Positions 45,992-53,905 of a stretch of DNA of 64,000 bases are shown piece after piece (positions within the stretch are counted from its first letter, which is position 1; each line of letters begins with the position of its first letter). The notes beneath the pieces were generated by a model. That model was not told where the DNA came from. It worked only from the letters and a program-made list of their open reading frames with translations, and did no database searches. Where the stretch lies: positions 1 through 64,000 of the forward strand of contig NZ_BAWO01000021.1 of the NCBI RefSeq assembly GCF_000632715.1. The letters run 5' to 3'. The DNA comes from Parageobacillus caldoxylosilyticus NBRC 107762. Lineage in GTDB: Bacteria > Bacillota > Bacilli > Bacillales > Anoxybacillaceae. Both the position numbers and the translations under genes were made by a program.

Positions 45992-46936
45992 ATGGAAAAA
46001 ACCGCAAAACCAATGTACGGCGGTCAAGCAGTAATCGAAGGGGTCATGTTTGCTGGAAAAACCCATTCTGTCACTGCCGTTCGCCGCAAAGATCATACCA
46101 TTGAATACTTTCGTTTGCCGCGCCAGGCAAATCCGACGCTCGCGTTTCTCAAAAAAATTCCGTTTGTTCGCGGCATCGTCGCGATTATTGAAGCGAGCGC
46201 AAATGGAGCAAAACATTTGCAGTTTGCTAGCGAACGCTATGATCTCGATCCAGGTGAAGAGGAAGCATTGCAAACAGCGAAAGCGGATTCGTCCAAACTT
46301 TCTCTCGTTCTTGGTGTGGCGGTCGTCGGCGTGTTGTCCTTTCTGTTTGCCAAAACGATTTTTACGCTCGTTCCCGTCTTTTTAGCAGCATGCTTTAAGC
46401 CGCTGTTTCCGGGGAAAATGGCACAAATTTTGATCGAGGGAGCATTTAAGCTCGCTTTGCTTCTCGCGTACATTTACTTTATTTCGATGACGCCGCTTAT
46501 TAAACGCGTTTTCCAATATCATGGCGCAGAACATAAAGTCATCAACGCCTATGAAGCGGGACTGCCGCTTACGGTGGAAAATGTTCAGCGTTCATCACGG
46601 CTTCACTACCGTTGCGGCAGCAGCTTTATTCTATTCACCGTCATCGTCGGCATCTTTGTCTATATGTTTGTGCCGACAGATCCGCTTTGGCTAAGAGTCG
46701 TTAACCGGATCGCCCTCATTCCGGTCGTGCTTGGTGTTTCATTTGAGGTGTTACAGTTTACAAATAAATTGAGGGATATCCCCGTTTTACGCTGGCTCGG
46801 CTATCCGGGGTTATGGCTGCAGCTTTTGACAACCAAAGAGCCGACCGATGACCAAGTGGAAGTGGCAATTGCTTCCTTCCAAGAGCTGCTCCGCTTAGAA
46901 GAAAACATCGAAATGGAAACAAAAGCTGTCCAGTAA
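45992..46936 (+). CDS. yqhQ: YqhQ, DUF1385 membrane protein
   Basis: A 314-residue protein with N-terminal YGGQAVIEGVMFAGKTHSV, ASANGAKHL, and about four helices. A conserved intramembrane block FQYHGAEHKVINAYE contains His and Glu residues, followed by SSRLHYRCGSSFIL. DUF1385 proteins look metalloenzyme-like, but function is unknown. The ATG at 45992 is used. TTG/GTG codons 3-4 codons upstream are possible but abut the AGG. It forms a plus-strand pair with yqhP. Confidence 0.85.
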   Translation: MEKTAKPMYGGQAVIEGVMFAGKTHSVTAVRRKDHTIEYFRLPRQANPTLAFLKKIPFVRGIVAIIEASANGAKHLQFASERYDLDPGEEEALQTAKADSSKLSLVLGVAVVGVLSFLFAKTIFTLVPVFLAACFKPLFPGKMAQILIEGAFKLALLLAYIYFISMTPLIKRVFQYHGAEHKVINAYEAGLPLTVENVQRSSRLHYRCGSSFILFTVIVGIFVYMFVPTDPLWLRVVNRIALIPVVLGVSFEVLQFTNKLRDIPVLRWLGYPGLWLQLLTTKEPTDDQVEVAIASFQELLRLEENIEMETKAVQ

Positions 46937-46956
46937 CATGTAAGGGGGTGGACTCA

Positions 46957-47322
46957 TTGCGGCGCGGTACCATTCATCCGCTTGTCGGGATTACCCTTTT
47001 TCTCGGAGTGTTCGGCATCCTATACACGCTTTTCGCACATCCAACTGCTCTATTTCGCAAAATCGTGTTCGTCATGCTTGTCATCGCAGCAATATCCGTT
47101 TTCTATCACTTTATCTATAAACGCCGTACAAACAAAGACCATCTTGCCTATTTAAAAGCGGTGCGTCAATCGAAAAAACTCCATCCCCAAGCGGTGAGAA
47201 AGCAAAAAACAAACCATGCGCATTTAAAAATGAAACGGCCGTCGAGAAAACGGGCGACAACGACCCATTTAACGGTCATCGACGGAAAAAAAGGCAAAAA
47301 AAAGAATCGAGCGTCTTTCTAG
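46957..47322 (+). CDS. yqhP: YqhP-like small membrane protein
   Basis: A 121-residue protein with two helices (LVGITLFLGVFGILYTLF and IVFVMLVIAAISVFYHFIY) and a strongly basic C-terminal half (KRRTNKDH, KKLHPQAVRKQKTNH, RPSRKRATTTH, GKKGKKKNRASF), suggesting nucleic acid or membrane-surface contact. Best start is TTG at 46957, with AAGGGGGTGG at good distance. A GTG at 46948 lies inside that site. It follows yqhQ by about 20 bp. Function unknown. Confidence 0.75.
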   Translation: MRRGTIHPLVGITLFLGVFGILYTLFAHPTALFRKIVFVMLVIAAISVFYHFIYKRRTNKDHLAYLKAVRQSKKLHPQAVRKQKTNHAHLKMKRPSRKRATTTHLTVIDGKKGKKKNRASF

Positions 47323-47336
47323 CTTGATTCTTTTTT
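47299..47336 (+). terminator. Terminator of yqhQ-yqhP
   Basis: AAAGAATCGAGC / GCTTGATTCTTT imperfect stem followed by TTTTTTATTTT. Confidence 0.8.
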
Positions 47337-47419
47337 ATTTTCGCCTTTGTTTTCTGCGGCATAGAACAAATACAGCAACACGATGCCGGGTGAAGCCGTC
47401 GTGCTCGCCTCCTGTTTCA

Positions 47420-48301
47420 TTATGGCCATGTTTTTAAAAATTGTTCCGTTCTTTCTCTTCCATATTGAATTAAGCGGTCTCTCGTATCAGGGGTGACGGA
47501 AAATTCCGTGGATAAAACGTTTTCGACGGGGAGAAAGACAATATTTTTTTCATGGCGCCGTGAGATGTAACGGGCATCATGAGCTTCTTTCATGGCGACA
47601 AACAGCGCTTCATATAAATCAATCGCATTGTTAATTTTCCGCTTTGGCCTTTCCGCCAGCTTTGCGCTTAACTGTATGCCAAGGACAGGCCGTTTTTTTA
47701 CCTTTTTTTCTTCATCGAATAAAAATAGAGGGAAGTTGCTAAGCACGCCTCCGTCGACGATAATATATTTTCCTTTCTTCGTCTGCAGTTTGACCGGTTC
47801 GAAAAAGTACGGAATGCTAATGCTCATCCGCACCGCCTTTGCGACAGAAAACGATGACGGATCCATCCCGTATTGCGGCAAATCATCCGGCAAAATTAGC
47901 ATTCGTCCATTTGTTACATCCGATGCAACAAGATATAAACTTTCTTTTGGCAAATCAGCAAACGTTTTTATGCCCCGTGCCGCTAATACCCCTTCCAACC
48001 ATTGCTCCAATGCTTCGCCTTTATACAATCCCATTCGCCAATAAATTCGCACCCATTTCCATACAGGAAATGGCAAAAGACATTTCCGCTCATCCAAAAA
48101 ATACTGCAGTTCCAATCCATCCAACAAGTCAATCATTTCCTTGCTTGTGTAACCCGCGGCAATCAACGTGGCAATGAGCGCCCCCGCGCTCGTCCCAGCA
48201 AGCCGTCTCCATCGCAGTCCTTTGGCTTCAATCGCTTCATAAGCGCCAAGGAACGCAAATCCTTTTATTCCACCTCCGGAAAATACGATGTCAATGTCCA
48301 A
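47420..48301 (-). CDS. yqhO: Patatin-like phospholipase (YqhO-like)
   Basis: A 293-residue serine hydrolase of the patatin family. Oxyanion hole SGGGIKGFAFLGAYE (~9-23), nucleophile elbow GTSAGAL (Ser ~40), and catalytic Asp in VDGGVLSNFP (~197). No signal peptide, so it is cytosolic or membrane-peripheral. Bacterial members hydrolyse phospholipid acyl chains. The substrate here is unknown. In B. subtilis it also lies next to mntR. Confidence 0.9.
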   Translation of the reverse strand: MDIDIVFSGGGIKGFAFLGAYEAIEAKGLRWRRLAGTSAGALIATLIAAGYTSKEMIDLLDGLELQYFLDERKCLLPFPVWKWVRIYWRMGLYKGEALEQWLEGVLAARGIKTFADLPKESLYLVASDVTNGRMLILPDDLPQYGMDPSSFSVAKAVRMSISIPYFFEPVKLQTKKGKYIIVDGGVLSNFPLFLFDEEKKVKKRPVLGIQLSAKLAERPKRKINNAIDLYEALFVAMKEAHDARYISRRHEKNIVFLPVENVLSTEFSVTPDTRDRLIQYGRERTEQFLKTWP

Positions 48302-48368
48302 CCTTGTCTCCCCCTTACTTGCCGTTTGTATATATGTAAGAGAGAGAACCTCGATTTAGTACAGCAAT

Positions 48369-48398
48369 AAAAAAAGAGTAAGATTCTCTCTTACTCTT
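48369..48398 (-). terminator. Terminator of mntR
   Basis: AAGAGTAAGA / TCTTACTCTT hairpin followed by seven T on the minus strand. Confidence 0.88.
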
Positions 48399-48819
48399 CT
48401 GCCTGTTCATTACGTTTTTGAATGTTTCGAAGCGTCTCAATGCGGTTTGGATCTTCCTGAAAATATTGCACTAAATCGCCGATGCGGTCGATTGCATTCC
48501 AGCTTAAGTGATGTTCAATTCCCTCGACGTCGCGATAAATATTTTCCTCATCCACGCCGATAATGCGCAGAAACTGTTCGAGCAGTTCGTGGCGATATAC
48601 AAGCCGCTTGCCGATTTTCTTACCTTTCGCCGTCAACACTAAACCGCGGTATTTTTCATAAACCAAATATTCATCCTTGTCCAATTTTTGCACCATTTTT
48701 GTCACCGAGGAGGGATGTACGGACAATGCCTCTGCGATATCAGATACGCGGGCATATCCTTTTTCTTCAATTAAAATATATATTTGTTCAATATAATCTT
48801 CCATGCTTGGTGTCGGCAA
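48391..48819 (-). CDS. mntR: Manganese transport regulator MntR
   Basis: A 142-residue DtxR-family repressor. Winged helix with [23 protein letters not shown]; the metal ligands of B. subtilis MntR are conserved (Asp8 and Glu11 in MEDYIEQ, His in YRHELLEQ, and the EGIEHH cluster). A TTG at 48819 gives precisely the 142-residue length and has GGGAGGGG nine bases upstream. It represses Mn import when Mn is ample. Targets are not in this window. Confidence 0.95.
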   Translation of the reverse strand: MPTPSMEDYIEQIYILIEEKGYARVSDIAEALSVHPSSVTKMVQKLDKDEYLVYEKYRGLVLTAKGKKIGKRLVYRHELLEQFLRIIGVDEENIYRDVEGIEHHLSWNAIDRIGDLVQYFQEDPNRIETLRNIQKRNEQAEE

Positions 48820-48901
48820 TTTCTGTCCCCTCCCGTAAACCATTGTAAGAAAAAAATAGCAATCAGTATTATTATATCATGGAGGCGCAAAATGACAAGG
48901 A

Positions 48902-49927
48902 TTACGTAAAATATTGCACCGCTGCTTCCGGGAAAAATTCGGCGATATAGCGGCGCATTGTCATCTCCAGCCGCTGGGCATCATCATCCGGGTACACGTA
49001 TTTGCCGATTCCGTACCTCCCCCATTTATACTTGCGTTTGCTTTCATCAAGATCGAGCTTGGTTTTTGGATAACGTCTTTGGATCACCGCCTTAGCCGGC
49101 TTCGTAAAACGATGTTGAATCAATTCAAACGTCAAGTCAGACAAATCAACACCTTGGAGCTGTTCGGACAAACGTTTAAACAGCTCCAAATACCCTTCTT
49201 CCCAGCCTTCGTGCATATAAATCGGCGCAATGACAAATCCAAGTTTATATCCCGCGTTCGCCACTTTGCGCGCCGCTTCGATCCTCGCCTCGAACGATGA
49301 CGTGCCCGGTTCAAAGTTTTTAATGACATAGCGGGAATTCACGCTGAAGCGAAAGCGAGTTTTTCCGTTATGTTTCGCATCAAGTAAATGATCCACATGC
49401 TCATATTTCGTGACAAAACGCAAGCGTCCATATTCGGTCGCGCCAATAAATTCAATTGCTTTTTTAAGCGAGTGGGTCAGATGGTCAATACCGACAATAT
49501 CGGACGTACAAGCTGCCTCAAAGCGGGTAATTTGCGGGGCTCGTTCGTTAATATACCTTTCTGCTTGCGCAAAAATATCGTCCAAGTTGACATAGACACG
49601 AATGTACGGTTTGCTTCCTAAAGTCGTTTGCAAATAACAATAATGACAATGGCCCATACAGCCAGTTGCCAGCGGAATCGCATATTCCGCTGATGGCTTT
49701 GATGTATCAAATTTCAGCGTCCGCCTCACCCCCACGACAAGCGTGGATTTTGCGTTCCGATAGCGCTGCAATTCATTTTCTCCTGGAATGCCGCGCACTT
49801 GATTGTGTGACGTCGTTTCGCGAATTTCAATGTTCATGTTTTCAAATTTCTCTTTCAATTCTTTTCCAAGTGGATATGAAAGCGCTTCTGGCTCAAAATA
49901 AACAAGCTGCGGAACAAAAGGTTTCAT
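48902..49927 (-). CDS. splB: Spore photoproduct lyase
   Basis: A 341-residue radical-SAM enzyme that reverses the spore photoproduct (thymine dimer) during germination. Cluster motif CMGHCHYC (~90-97, CxxxCxxC), the conserved catalytic Cys in EAACTSDIVGIDH (~139), and the C-terminal RRYPKTKLDLDESKRKYKWGRYG. AATGAGGTGAACG precedes the ATG. A sigma-G-like promoter is immediately upstream. No splA regulator gene is visible upstream, unlike the B. subtilis splAB operon. Confidence 0.96.
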   Translation of the reverse strand: MKPFVPQLVYFEPEALSYPLGKELKEKFENMNIEIRETTSHNQVRGIPGENELQRYRNAKSTLVVGVRRTLKFDTSKPSAEYAIPLATGCMGHCHYCYLQTTLGSKPYIRVYVNLDDIFAQAERYINERAPQITRFEAACTSDIVGIDHLTHSLKKAIEFIGATEYGRLRFVTKYEHVDHLLDAKHNGKTRFRFSVNSRYVIKNFEPGTSSFEARIEAARKVANAGYKLGFVIAPIYMHEGWEEGYLELFKRLSEQLQGVDLSDLTFELIQHRFTKPAKAVIQRRYPKTKLDLDESKRKYKWGRYGIGKYVYPDDDAQRLEMTMRRYIAEFFPEAAVQYFT

Positions 49928-49963
49928 CCGTTCACCTCATTTCCATTCATACTCACCCACCGT

Positions 49964-49991
49964 TAGTATGAACGGAAAATGGAAAAATATC
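49964..49991 (-). promoter_or_regulatory. Sigma-G-type promoter of splB
   Basis: Minus-strand GATA (49991-49988), 17-bp spacer, CATACTA (49970-49964), the forespore consensus. CATACTA also forms one arm of an inverted repeat TCATACT/AGTATGA just upstream of the gene. Confidence 0.65.
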
Positions 49992-50094
49992 GTATTGATG
50001 TTGCCTTGCAACTATATAGCAAAACCTTTGTTCATCTTTCACAATGCGCACGTTTAAACGATTCTATAAAGCGGACCGTTCAGGCGGAAGTGGA

Positions 50095-50766
50095 TTAGGG
50101 CTCATGCATCATGTGCCATAGAAATGTAAACAGCAAAGGAAATGGAACGGCGATCACTGTTATCTTGCCGATTGGCGAATCATAAGCAGGAGGACTTTTC
50201 GGCAGCAAAAATGGCAAACGCTCTCCGCGAATTTCGGAGGTAATCACAACATTGGAATGCGGGTTTCCGTATGTCTCGTGCAAACCGTAATCATATCGGT
50301 ACTTGTCCCACGCCAGCTGCAAACCGGCGCTTGTGCCAATTTCAATGAGCGATAGAGGCTTTTTGGCTATATTATAAATAAAACAAAAACTAGGATATAA
50401 ATACGCGCAACGCCGAACCTCATTCGTCTGCACAAGTTTACTTGTCAACATCGCTGTAATGTCTTCTTGATAGTGGATACAGAAATCACGGAAATAAGGG
50501 AAAGCGTGTTGCGGGTTTCGCGGCTGATCAACTATACTTCCATAAAATTCACGCAGCTCATGCCTATATCCTTTAAGCAATAAATAGTGTACCGCACCAA
50601 ATAACAAGTTCGGAATCGGCTGACCGCTTCGAGCGGCTGAAGCAAGGCGCAATAGTTCGTCATCTTCGGCGATATTTAATGCCAACTGTTCATATAGTTC
50701 ACTAGAGTCTCGGCATTCACGAATAGCAAAACGGCGAAACCGTTCAGAAATAACCTCTAACGACAT
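50095..50766 (-). pseudogene. Truncated DUF2332 family gene
   Basis: The first ~200 codons read as an intact DUF2332 protein (FRRFAIRECRDSSELYEQLA, LLFGAVHYLLL, LIEIGTSAGLQLAWDKYRYDYG, VVITSEIRGERLPFLLP). The frame then runs out in KITVIAVPFPLLFTFLWHMM and stops. Family members continue for about 130-150 more residues (R-A-L-I-W-P-E-H block and a C-terminal histidine-rich part). A trace of the block (A-L-I) remains in another frame just after the stop, and nothing further is found before splB. So a C-terminal deletion or frameshift has occurred. Function of the family is unknown. Confidence 0.6.
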
Positions 50767-50890
50767 CTTTGTCTTCTCCTCTCTTTTTCTAATTCCTCTA
50801 GCAATGGTATATGGATGGCCGACTTCCCCTTCTCTTTCGTATAAATATCATAGGTTGCCTCGAGCATTTCTTCCATCGTCCATCCTTCAC
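50757..50890 (-). pseudogene. C-terminal remnant of an unidentified gene
   Basis: In a frame ending at TAG 50757, the sequence FDCEGWTMEEMLEATYDIYT, KEKGKSAIHIPLLEELEKER, RRQRCR reads as a plausible charged protein tail. It overlaps the start of the DUF2332 gene by 10 bp (coupled translation). Upstream the frame meets a stop at about 50904 without a start codon, and a terminator of the neighbouring hydrolase gene follows. I do not recognise the family. It looks like the 3' end of a gene whose 5' part was deleted together with the end of its partner. Confidence 0.4.
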
Positions 50891-50918
50891 AGTCAAAAAA
50901 GGAAAACGGAATATTTCA

Positions 50919-50962
50919 AACAAAAAAGCGCGTGCTGCCGGAGTAGCCCGCTTACACGCACC
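50919..50962 (-). terminator. Terminator of the LysM/GH18 hydrolase gene
   Basis: GCGTG...CACGC stem with a GC-rich interior followed on the minus strand by GCTTTTTTG. Confidence 0.7.
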
Positions 50963-50982
50963 TCGCCTGAAAAAGCCATTTA

Positions 50983-52392
50983 TCATAACTTACGAACGCG
51001 AAAATTATCTTCTAATAATACCCAATTTTCCGGGTAAGAATAACCAAGCACCCAATAGCTAATTCCCCTTAGCTGATATTCTTTCACCAACTCAAATTTC
51101 GCCTGGGCGCTGCGGGCATCCTCAAACCAAACTTCATGCGCCCGCCCTTGGCTGTCGACATAGCGGTAAAACGGCGATGCGGCGATTGGATCGTATTGAA
51201 TCGTTGCTCCATAACGAATGGCGCGTTCTACTGCTTCCTGCGGACTGAACGTTTCCGCCTCTTGCCCTTGTACATGCGGAAGCACCCAGTCGCGCGCGTA
51301 AATTTGAAACCCCATAAAAATTTTGTTTCTTGGTATCACGCTGACCGCGTAATCGAGCACTCTTCTAATTTGATGAATCGGGGAAATCGCCTGCGGCGGC
51401 CCGAGCCGGTATCCCCATTCATACGTCATCAGCACGACAAAGTCGACAATTCTCCCATGTGCCGGGTAGTCATGAGCCTCATATAACAGTCCTTTTTGCT
51501 CCCCGCTTGTTTTTGGGGCGAGAGAAGTCGAAACAAAGTATCCTTCCCGATGAAGCCGCTCCACAGCGCGCTGCAAAAATTGATTATACCGCTCACGATC
51601 AGAAGGATAGACATTTTCAAAATCAATGTTCAACCCGCGATATCCTTTTTCCCGCATCGTACGGACAACATTGTCAAGCAGCCGGTTTTGCAACTGTGTA
51701 TTGGAAAGGACCGTCTGAGCCAATCTTGACCCCGGATCTTTATACGTAAAATTGGTGATCGCCATCATCGGAACGACCCTTTCTGCCGTTGCTGCCTGAA
51801 TGATGGCCGAATCATTGAACGGATCGAGTCCGCCATCTGCTCTGATCGTGTACGCAAACGCAGATGCGTACGTTAAATGGCGGCCTACTTCCCGGACTTG
51901 CTGCGCTCCTTTTTCCCCTGGATCAATCGTAAACGCATTCACTTCAATGATCGGCTTAGAATGAGGAATCGTTAATACCATGCCAGGGGAAATCACATTC
52001 GGATCAGCAATCCGATTGACTCTCAGGATGTCTTGCACGGTCGTCCCATATCGCGCGGCGATTTGCGACAACGTTTCCCCCCGCTGCACCGTATGGGTCC
52101 TAGGCGGAATAAAAAGAACCGTTCCTGGATAAAGGACGGAAGGGTTGCTGATTCGGTTGGCCTGAACAATCGCATCCAACGAAACGCCGTATCGTCTGGC
52201 GATAGCCCATAATGTTTCTCCCGGACGAACGGTATGATAGCGATACGGAACCGGAATGACGAGCGCCTGACCGACCGCGAGACGGTTAGCATCTTTCAGC
52301 CCATTGGCCGCGACGACCTGGTCAAGCGGCACCCTGTAGCGTTGGGCAATCGCCCAAAGCGTTTCCCCTCGCTGCACAACATGGATCAGCAT
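50983..52392 (-). CDS. sleL: LysM/GH18 spore cortex hydrolase (SleL/YaaH-like)
   Basis: A 469-residue protein with three LysM repeats (~3-47, 51-95, 98-142, each starting VxRGETLxxIAxRYG) and a glycoside hydrolase 18 domain (~150-469). Catalytic Glu lies in RGLNIDFENVYP (~253) and the C-terminal Trp-rich strand is RGISYWVLGY. SleL/YaaH of Bacillus is a spore N-acetylglucosaminidase with two LysM domains; this one has three. No signal peptide, as usual for proteins deposited on the spore from the mother cell. AAGGGGGATAAC precedes the ATG. It could also be another YaaH/YdhD/YvbX paralogue. Confidence 0.88.
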   Translation of the reverse strand: MLIHVVQRGETLWAIAQRYRVPLDQVVAANGLKDANRLAVGQALVIPVPYRYHTVRPGETLWAIARRYGVSLDAIVQANRISNPSVLYPGTVLFIPPRTHTVQRGETLSQIAARYGTTVQDILRVNRIADPNVISPGMVLTIPHSKPIIEVNAFTIDPGEKGAQQVREVGRHLTYASAFAYTIRADGGLDPFNDSAIIQAATAERVVPMMAITNFTYKDPGSRLAQTVLSNTQLQNRLLDNVVRTMREKGYRGLNIDFENVYPSDRERYNQFLQRAVERLHREGYFVSTSLAPKTSGEQKGLLYEAHDYPAHGRIVDFVVLMTYEWGYRLGPPQAISPIHQIRRVLDYAVSVIPRNKIFMGFQIYARDWVLPHVQGQEAETFSPQEAVERAIRYGATIQYDPIAASPFYRYVDSQGRAHEVWFEDARSAQAKFELVKEYQLRGISYWVLGYSYPENWVLLEDNFRVRKL

Positions 52393-52463
52393 TGTTATCC
52401 CCCTTAGTCAGTAATTACGCCTTATATTACTATATTTTCTTTTCCATGCTTTCATGAATGAAA

Positions 52464-52496
52464 AAAAGCCGGCCTCATGGTTGAAGCCAGCTTTCT
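52464..52496 (-). terminator. Terminator of nrdJ
   Basis: AAAGCTGGC / GCCGGCTTT imperfect stem with seven T following on the minus strand. Confidence 0.85.
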
Positions 52497-52510
52497 CTAC
52501 TTAATTTTGC

Positions 52511-53647
52511 TTACAGCCCGCATTTTAGCTGCGCACCGCAGCTCGTGCACGTGTTGCAGCCGCCGATTTCTTCGACCGTACCCTCGCGGCAAACGGGACA
52601 AATGTTGCCGACTTCAGAGCCGATCGTTACATCAGTCGCGCGTAAGTCTTGAATCGTATCGACGAGAACAACGGCGCGTTTTGTTTCTTTATCCTCTCCC
52701 TCTTCCGGAAGCAGTTCGAGCTGCTCTTCGAGCGTATTTTCTTCTGCTTTCAGCGTCAATACTTGCGCATCGCGGCTTCCGTCCACATAGACCGTGCCGC
52801 CTTTTGCGCCGCCGCGCCATAAACGTTCGTATACCTTTTGCACTTGCTCAACGGTATATCCTTTCGGCGCATTCACCGTTTTCGATAGACTCGAGTCGAC
52901 CCAACGCTGAATGATGCATTGCACATCGGCATGCGCTTCCGGCGATAGGTCCATCGCGGTCACAAACCAGTGCGGCAAGTTGTTCGGATCCGCTTCTGGA
53001 TGCTTGTCTAAATACTCTTGAACGATATCGGCTTTCACCTCAATAAACTTGCCGAGGCGGCCGCTCCGATAGTAAGAAAAGGAAAAATATGGTTCAAGTC
53101 CTGTAGAAACCCCGACCATCGTCCCAGTGGATCCTGTCGGAGCCACAGTCAGCAAATGCGAATTGCGAATGCCGTATTTTAAAATGTCTTGACGAATATC
53201 TTCCGGCATCCGTTTCATATAGCCGGTGTTAATAAACGCTTCCCGCAGTTTTTGCGTTTCCTCTTCCGTTTCCCCGACAAGGAACGGGAAACTGCCTTTT
53301 TCTTTGGCCAGTTCAATCGACGCCCGGTAAGCGGTCGTCGCAATCGTTTTGAACAATTCATCGACCAGCTTGTTCCCTTCTTCGGAACCGTATTCTTTTT
53401 CGCAATAAATAAGCAAATCAGCCAATCCCATGACGCCAAGGCCGATGCGGCGCTCCCCGAGCGCTTGTTTTTTGTTTTCTTCCAGGAAATACGGTGTTGC
53501 GTCAATGACGTTGTCCTGCATTCTTACGCCGATTTCGACGGTGCGTTTTAATTTTTCATAGTCGACGACTTTCTTTTCTTTATCGACCATATTCGCTAAG
53601 TTAATGGCGGCCAGGTTGCAGACGGAATATGGTGCGAGAGGTTGTTC
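52511..53647 (-). CDS. nrdJ: nrdJ exon 2: C-terminal part of class II ribonucleotide reductase
   Basis: Exon 2 encodes residues 480-857 of the spliced protein, resuming EQPLAPYSVCNLAAINLANM after the intron. It carries the family blocks GERRIGLGVMGLADLL, PTGSTGTMVGVSTGLEPYFSF and the C-terminal cysteine pairs CPVC and CTSCGAQLKCG, typical of NrdJ (redox-active or zinc tail). Read alone it would have to start internally and lack the radical cysteine, so it is not a separate gene. 379 codons including stop, in frame with exon 1 once the 258-nt insert is removed. Confidence 0.9.
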   Translation of the reverse strand, partial: EQPLAPYSVCNLAAINLANMVDKEKKVVDYEKLKRTVEIGVRMQDNVIDATPYFLEENKKQALGERRIGLGVMGLADLLIYCEKEYGSEEGNKLVDELFKTIATTAYRASIELAKEKGSFPFLVGETEEETQKLREAFINTGYMKRMPEDIRQDILKYGIRNSHLLTVAPTGSTGTMVGVSTGLEPYFSFSYYRSGRLGKFIEVKADIVQEYLDKHPEADPNNLPHWFVTAMDLSPEAHADVQCIIQRWVDSSLSKTVNAPKGYTVEQVQKVYERLWRGGAKGGTVYVDGSRDAQVLTLKAEENTLEEQLELLPEEGEDKETKRAVVLVDTIQDLRATDVTIGSEVGNICPVCREGTVEEIGGCNTCTSCGAQLKCGL

Positions 53648-53905
53648 CAGTTATGTTACCCTAGGGGCTTTTTATCCCCTAGTTCTAACGGTTCATTTCC
53701 CGTTAGCTCAGCATACATCTTCATTGCACACATTTTTCATAAGCGTGTGCAATGCTGCGGCCTCGTGGGTGGATTATATTCTGCTTTCGCAGGTTCACCA
53801 CCTATGCGTTGCCCCTGACTGAGTTTTTAGGCTCAGCCTTCGGTTCGGGTTAGCATCTCAGCCTCCCCGCTTAATTCCGCAGTTTTTTACGTGAGGCGAT
53901 TATTC
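53648..53905 (-). other. Intervening sequence in nrdJ, probable ORF-less group I intron
   Basis: A 258-nt insert between NPCG and EQPL. The 5' exon ends in U (GGU) and the insert ends in G, the group I rule. Exon CGUGUGGU (53913-53906) can pair with GCCUCACG (53897-53890) across an 8-nt loop, with 7 of 8 pairs and a U-G wobble exactly at the splice site (P1). CAGCAU (53757-53752) and AUGCUG (53714-53709, after an AAGAU stretch) form a P7-like helix. Hairpins UAACGG/CCGUUA and CUAGGGG/CCCCUAG sit near the 3' end (P9-like). Unspliced, the second codon is a stop. No endonuclease ORF. The full core was not resolved by eye. Confidence 0.75.

Noticed and set aside
53648-53905. Intein in nrdJ
   Set aside because: The insert is only 258 nt, its second codon is a stop, and no splicing-domain Cys or His-Asn motif is present.
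53648-53905. Group II intron
   Set aside because: No GUGYG 5' end, no domain V-like hairpin and no terminal AY. Boundary rules and P1 fit group I better.
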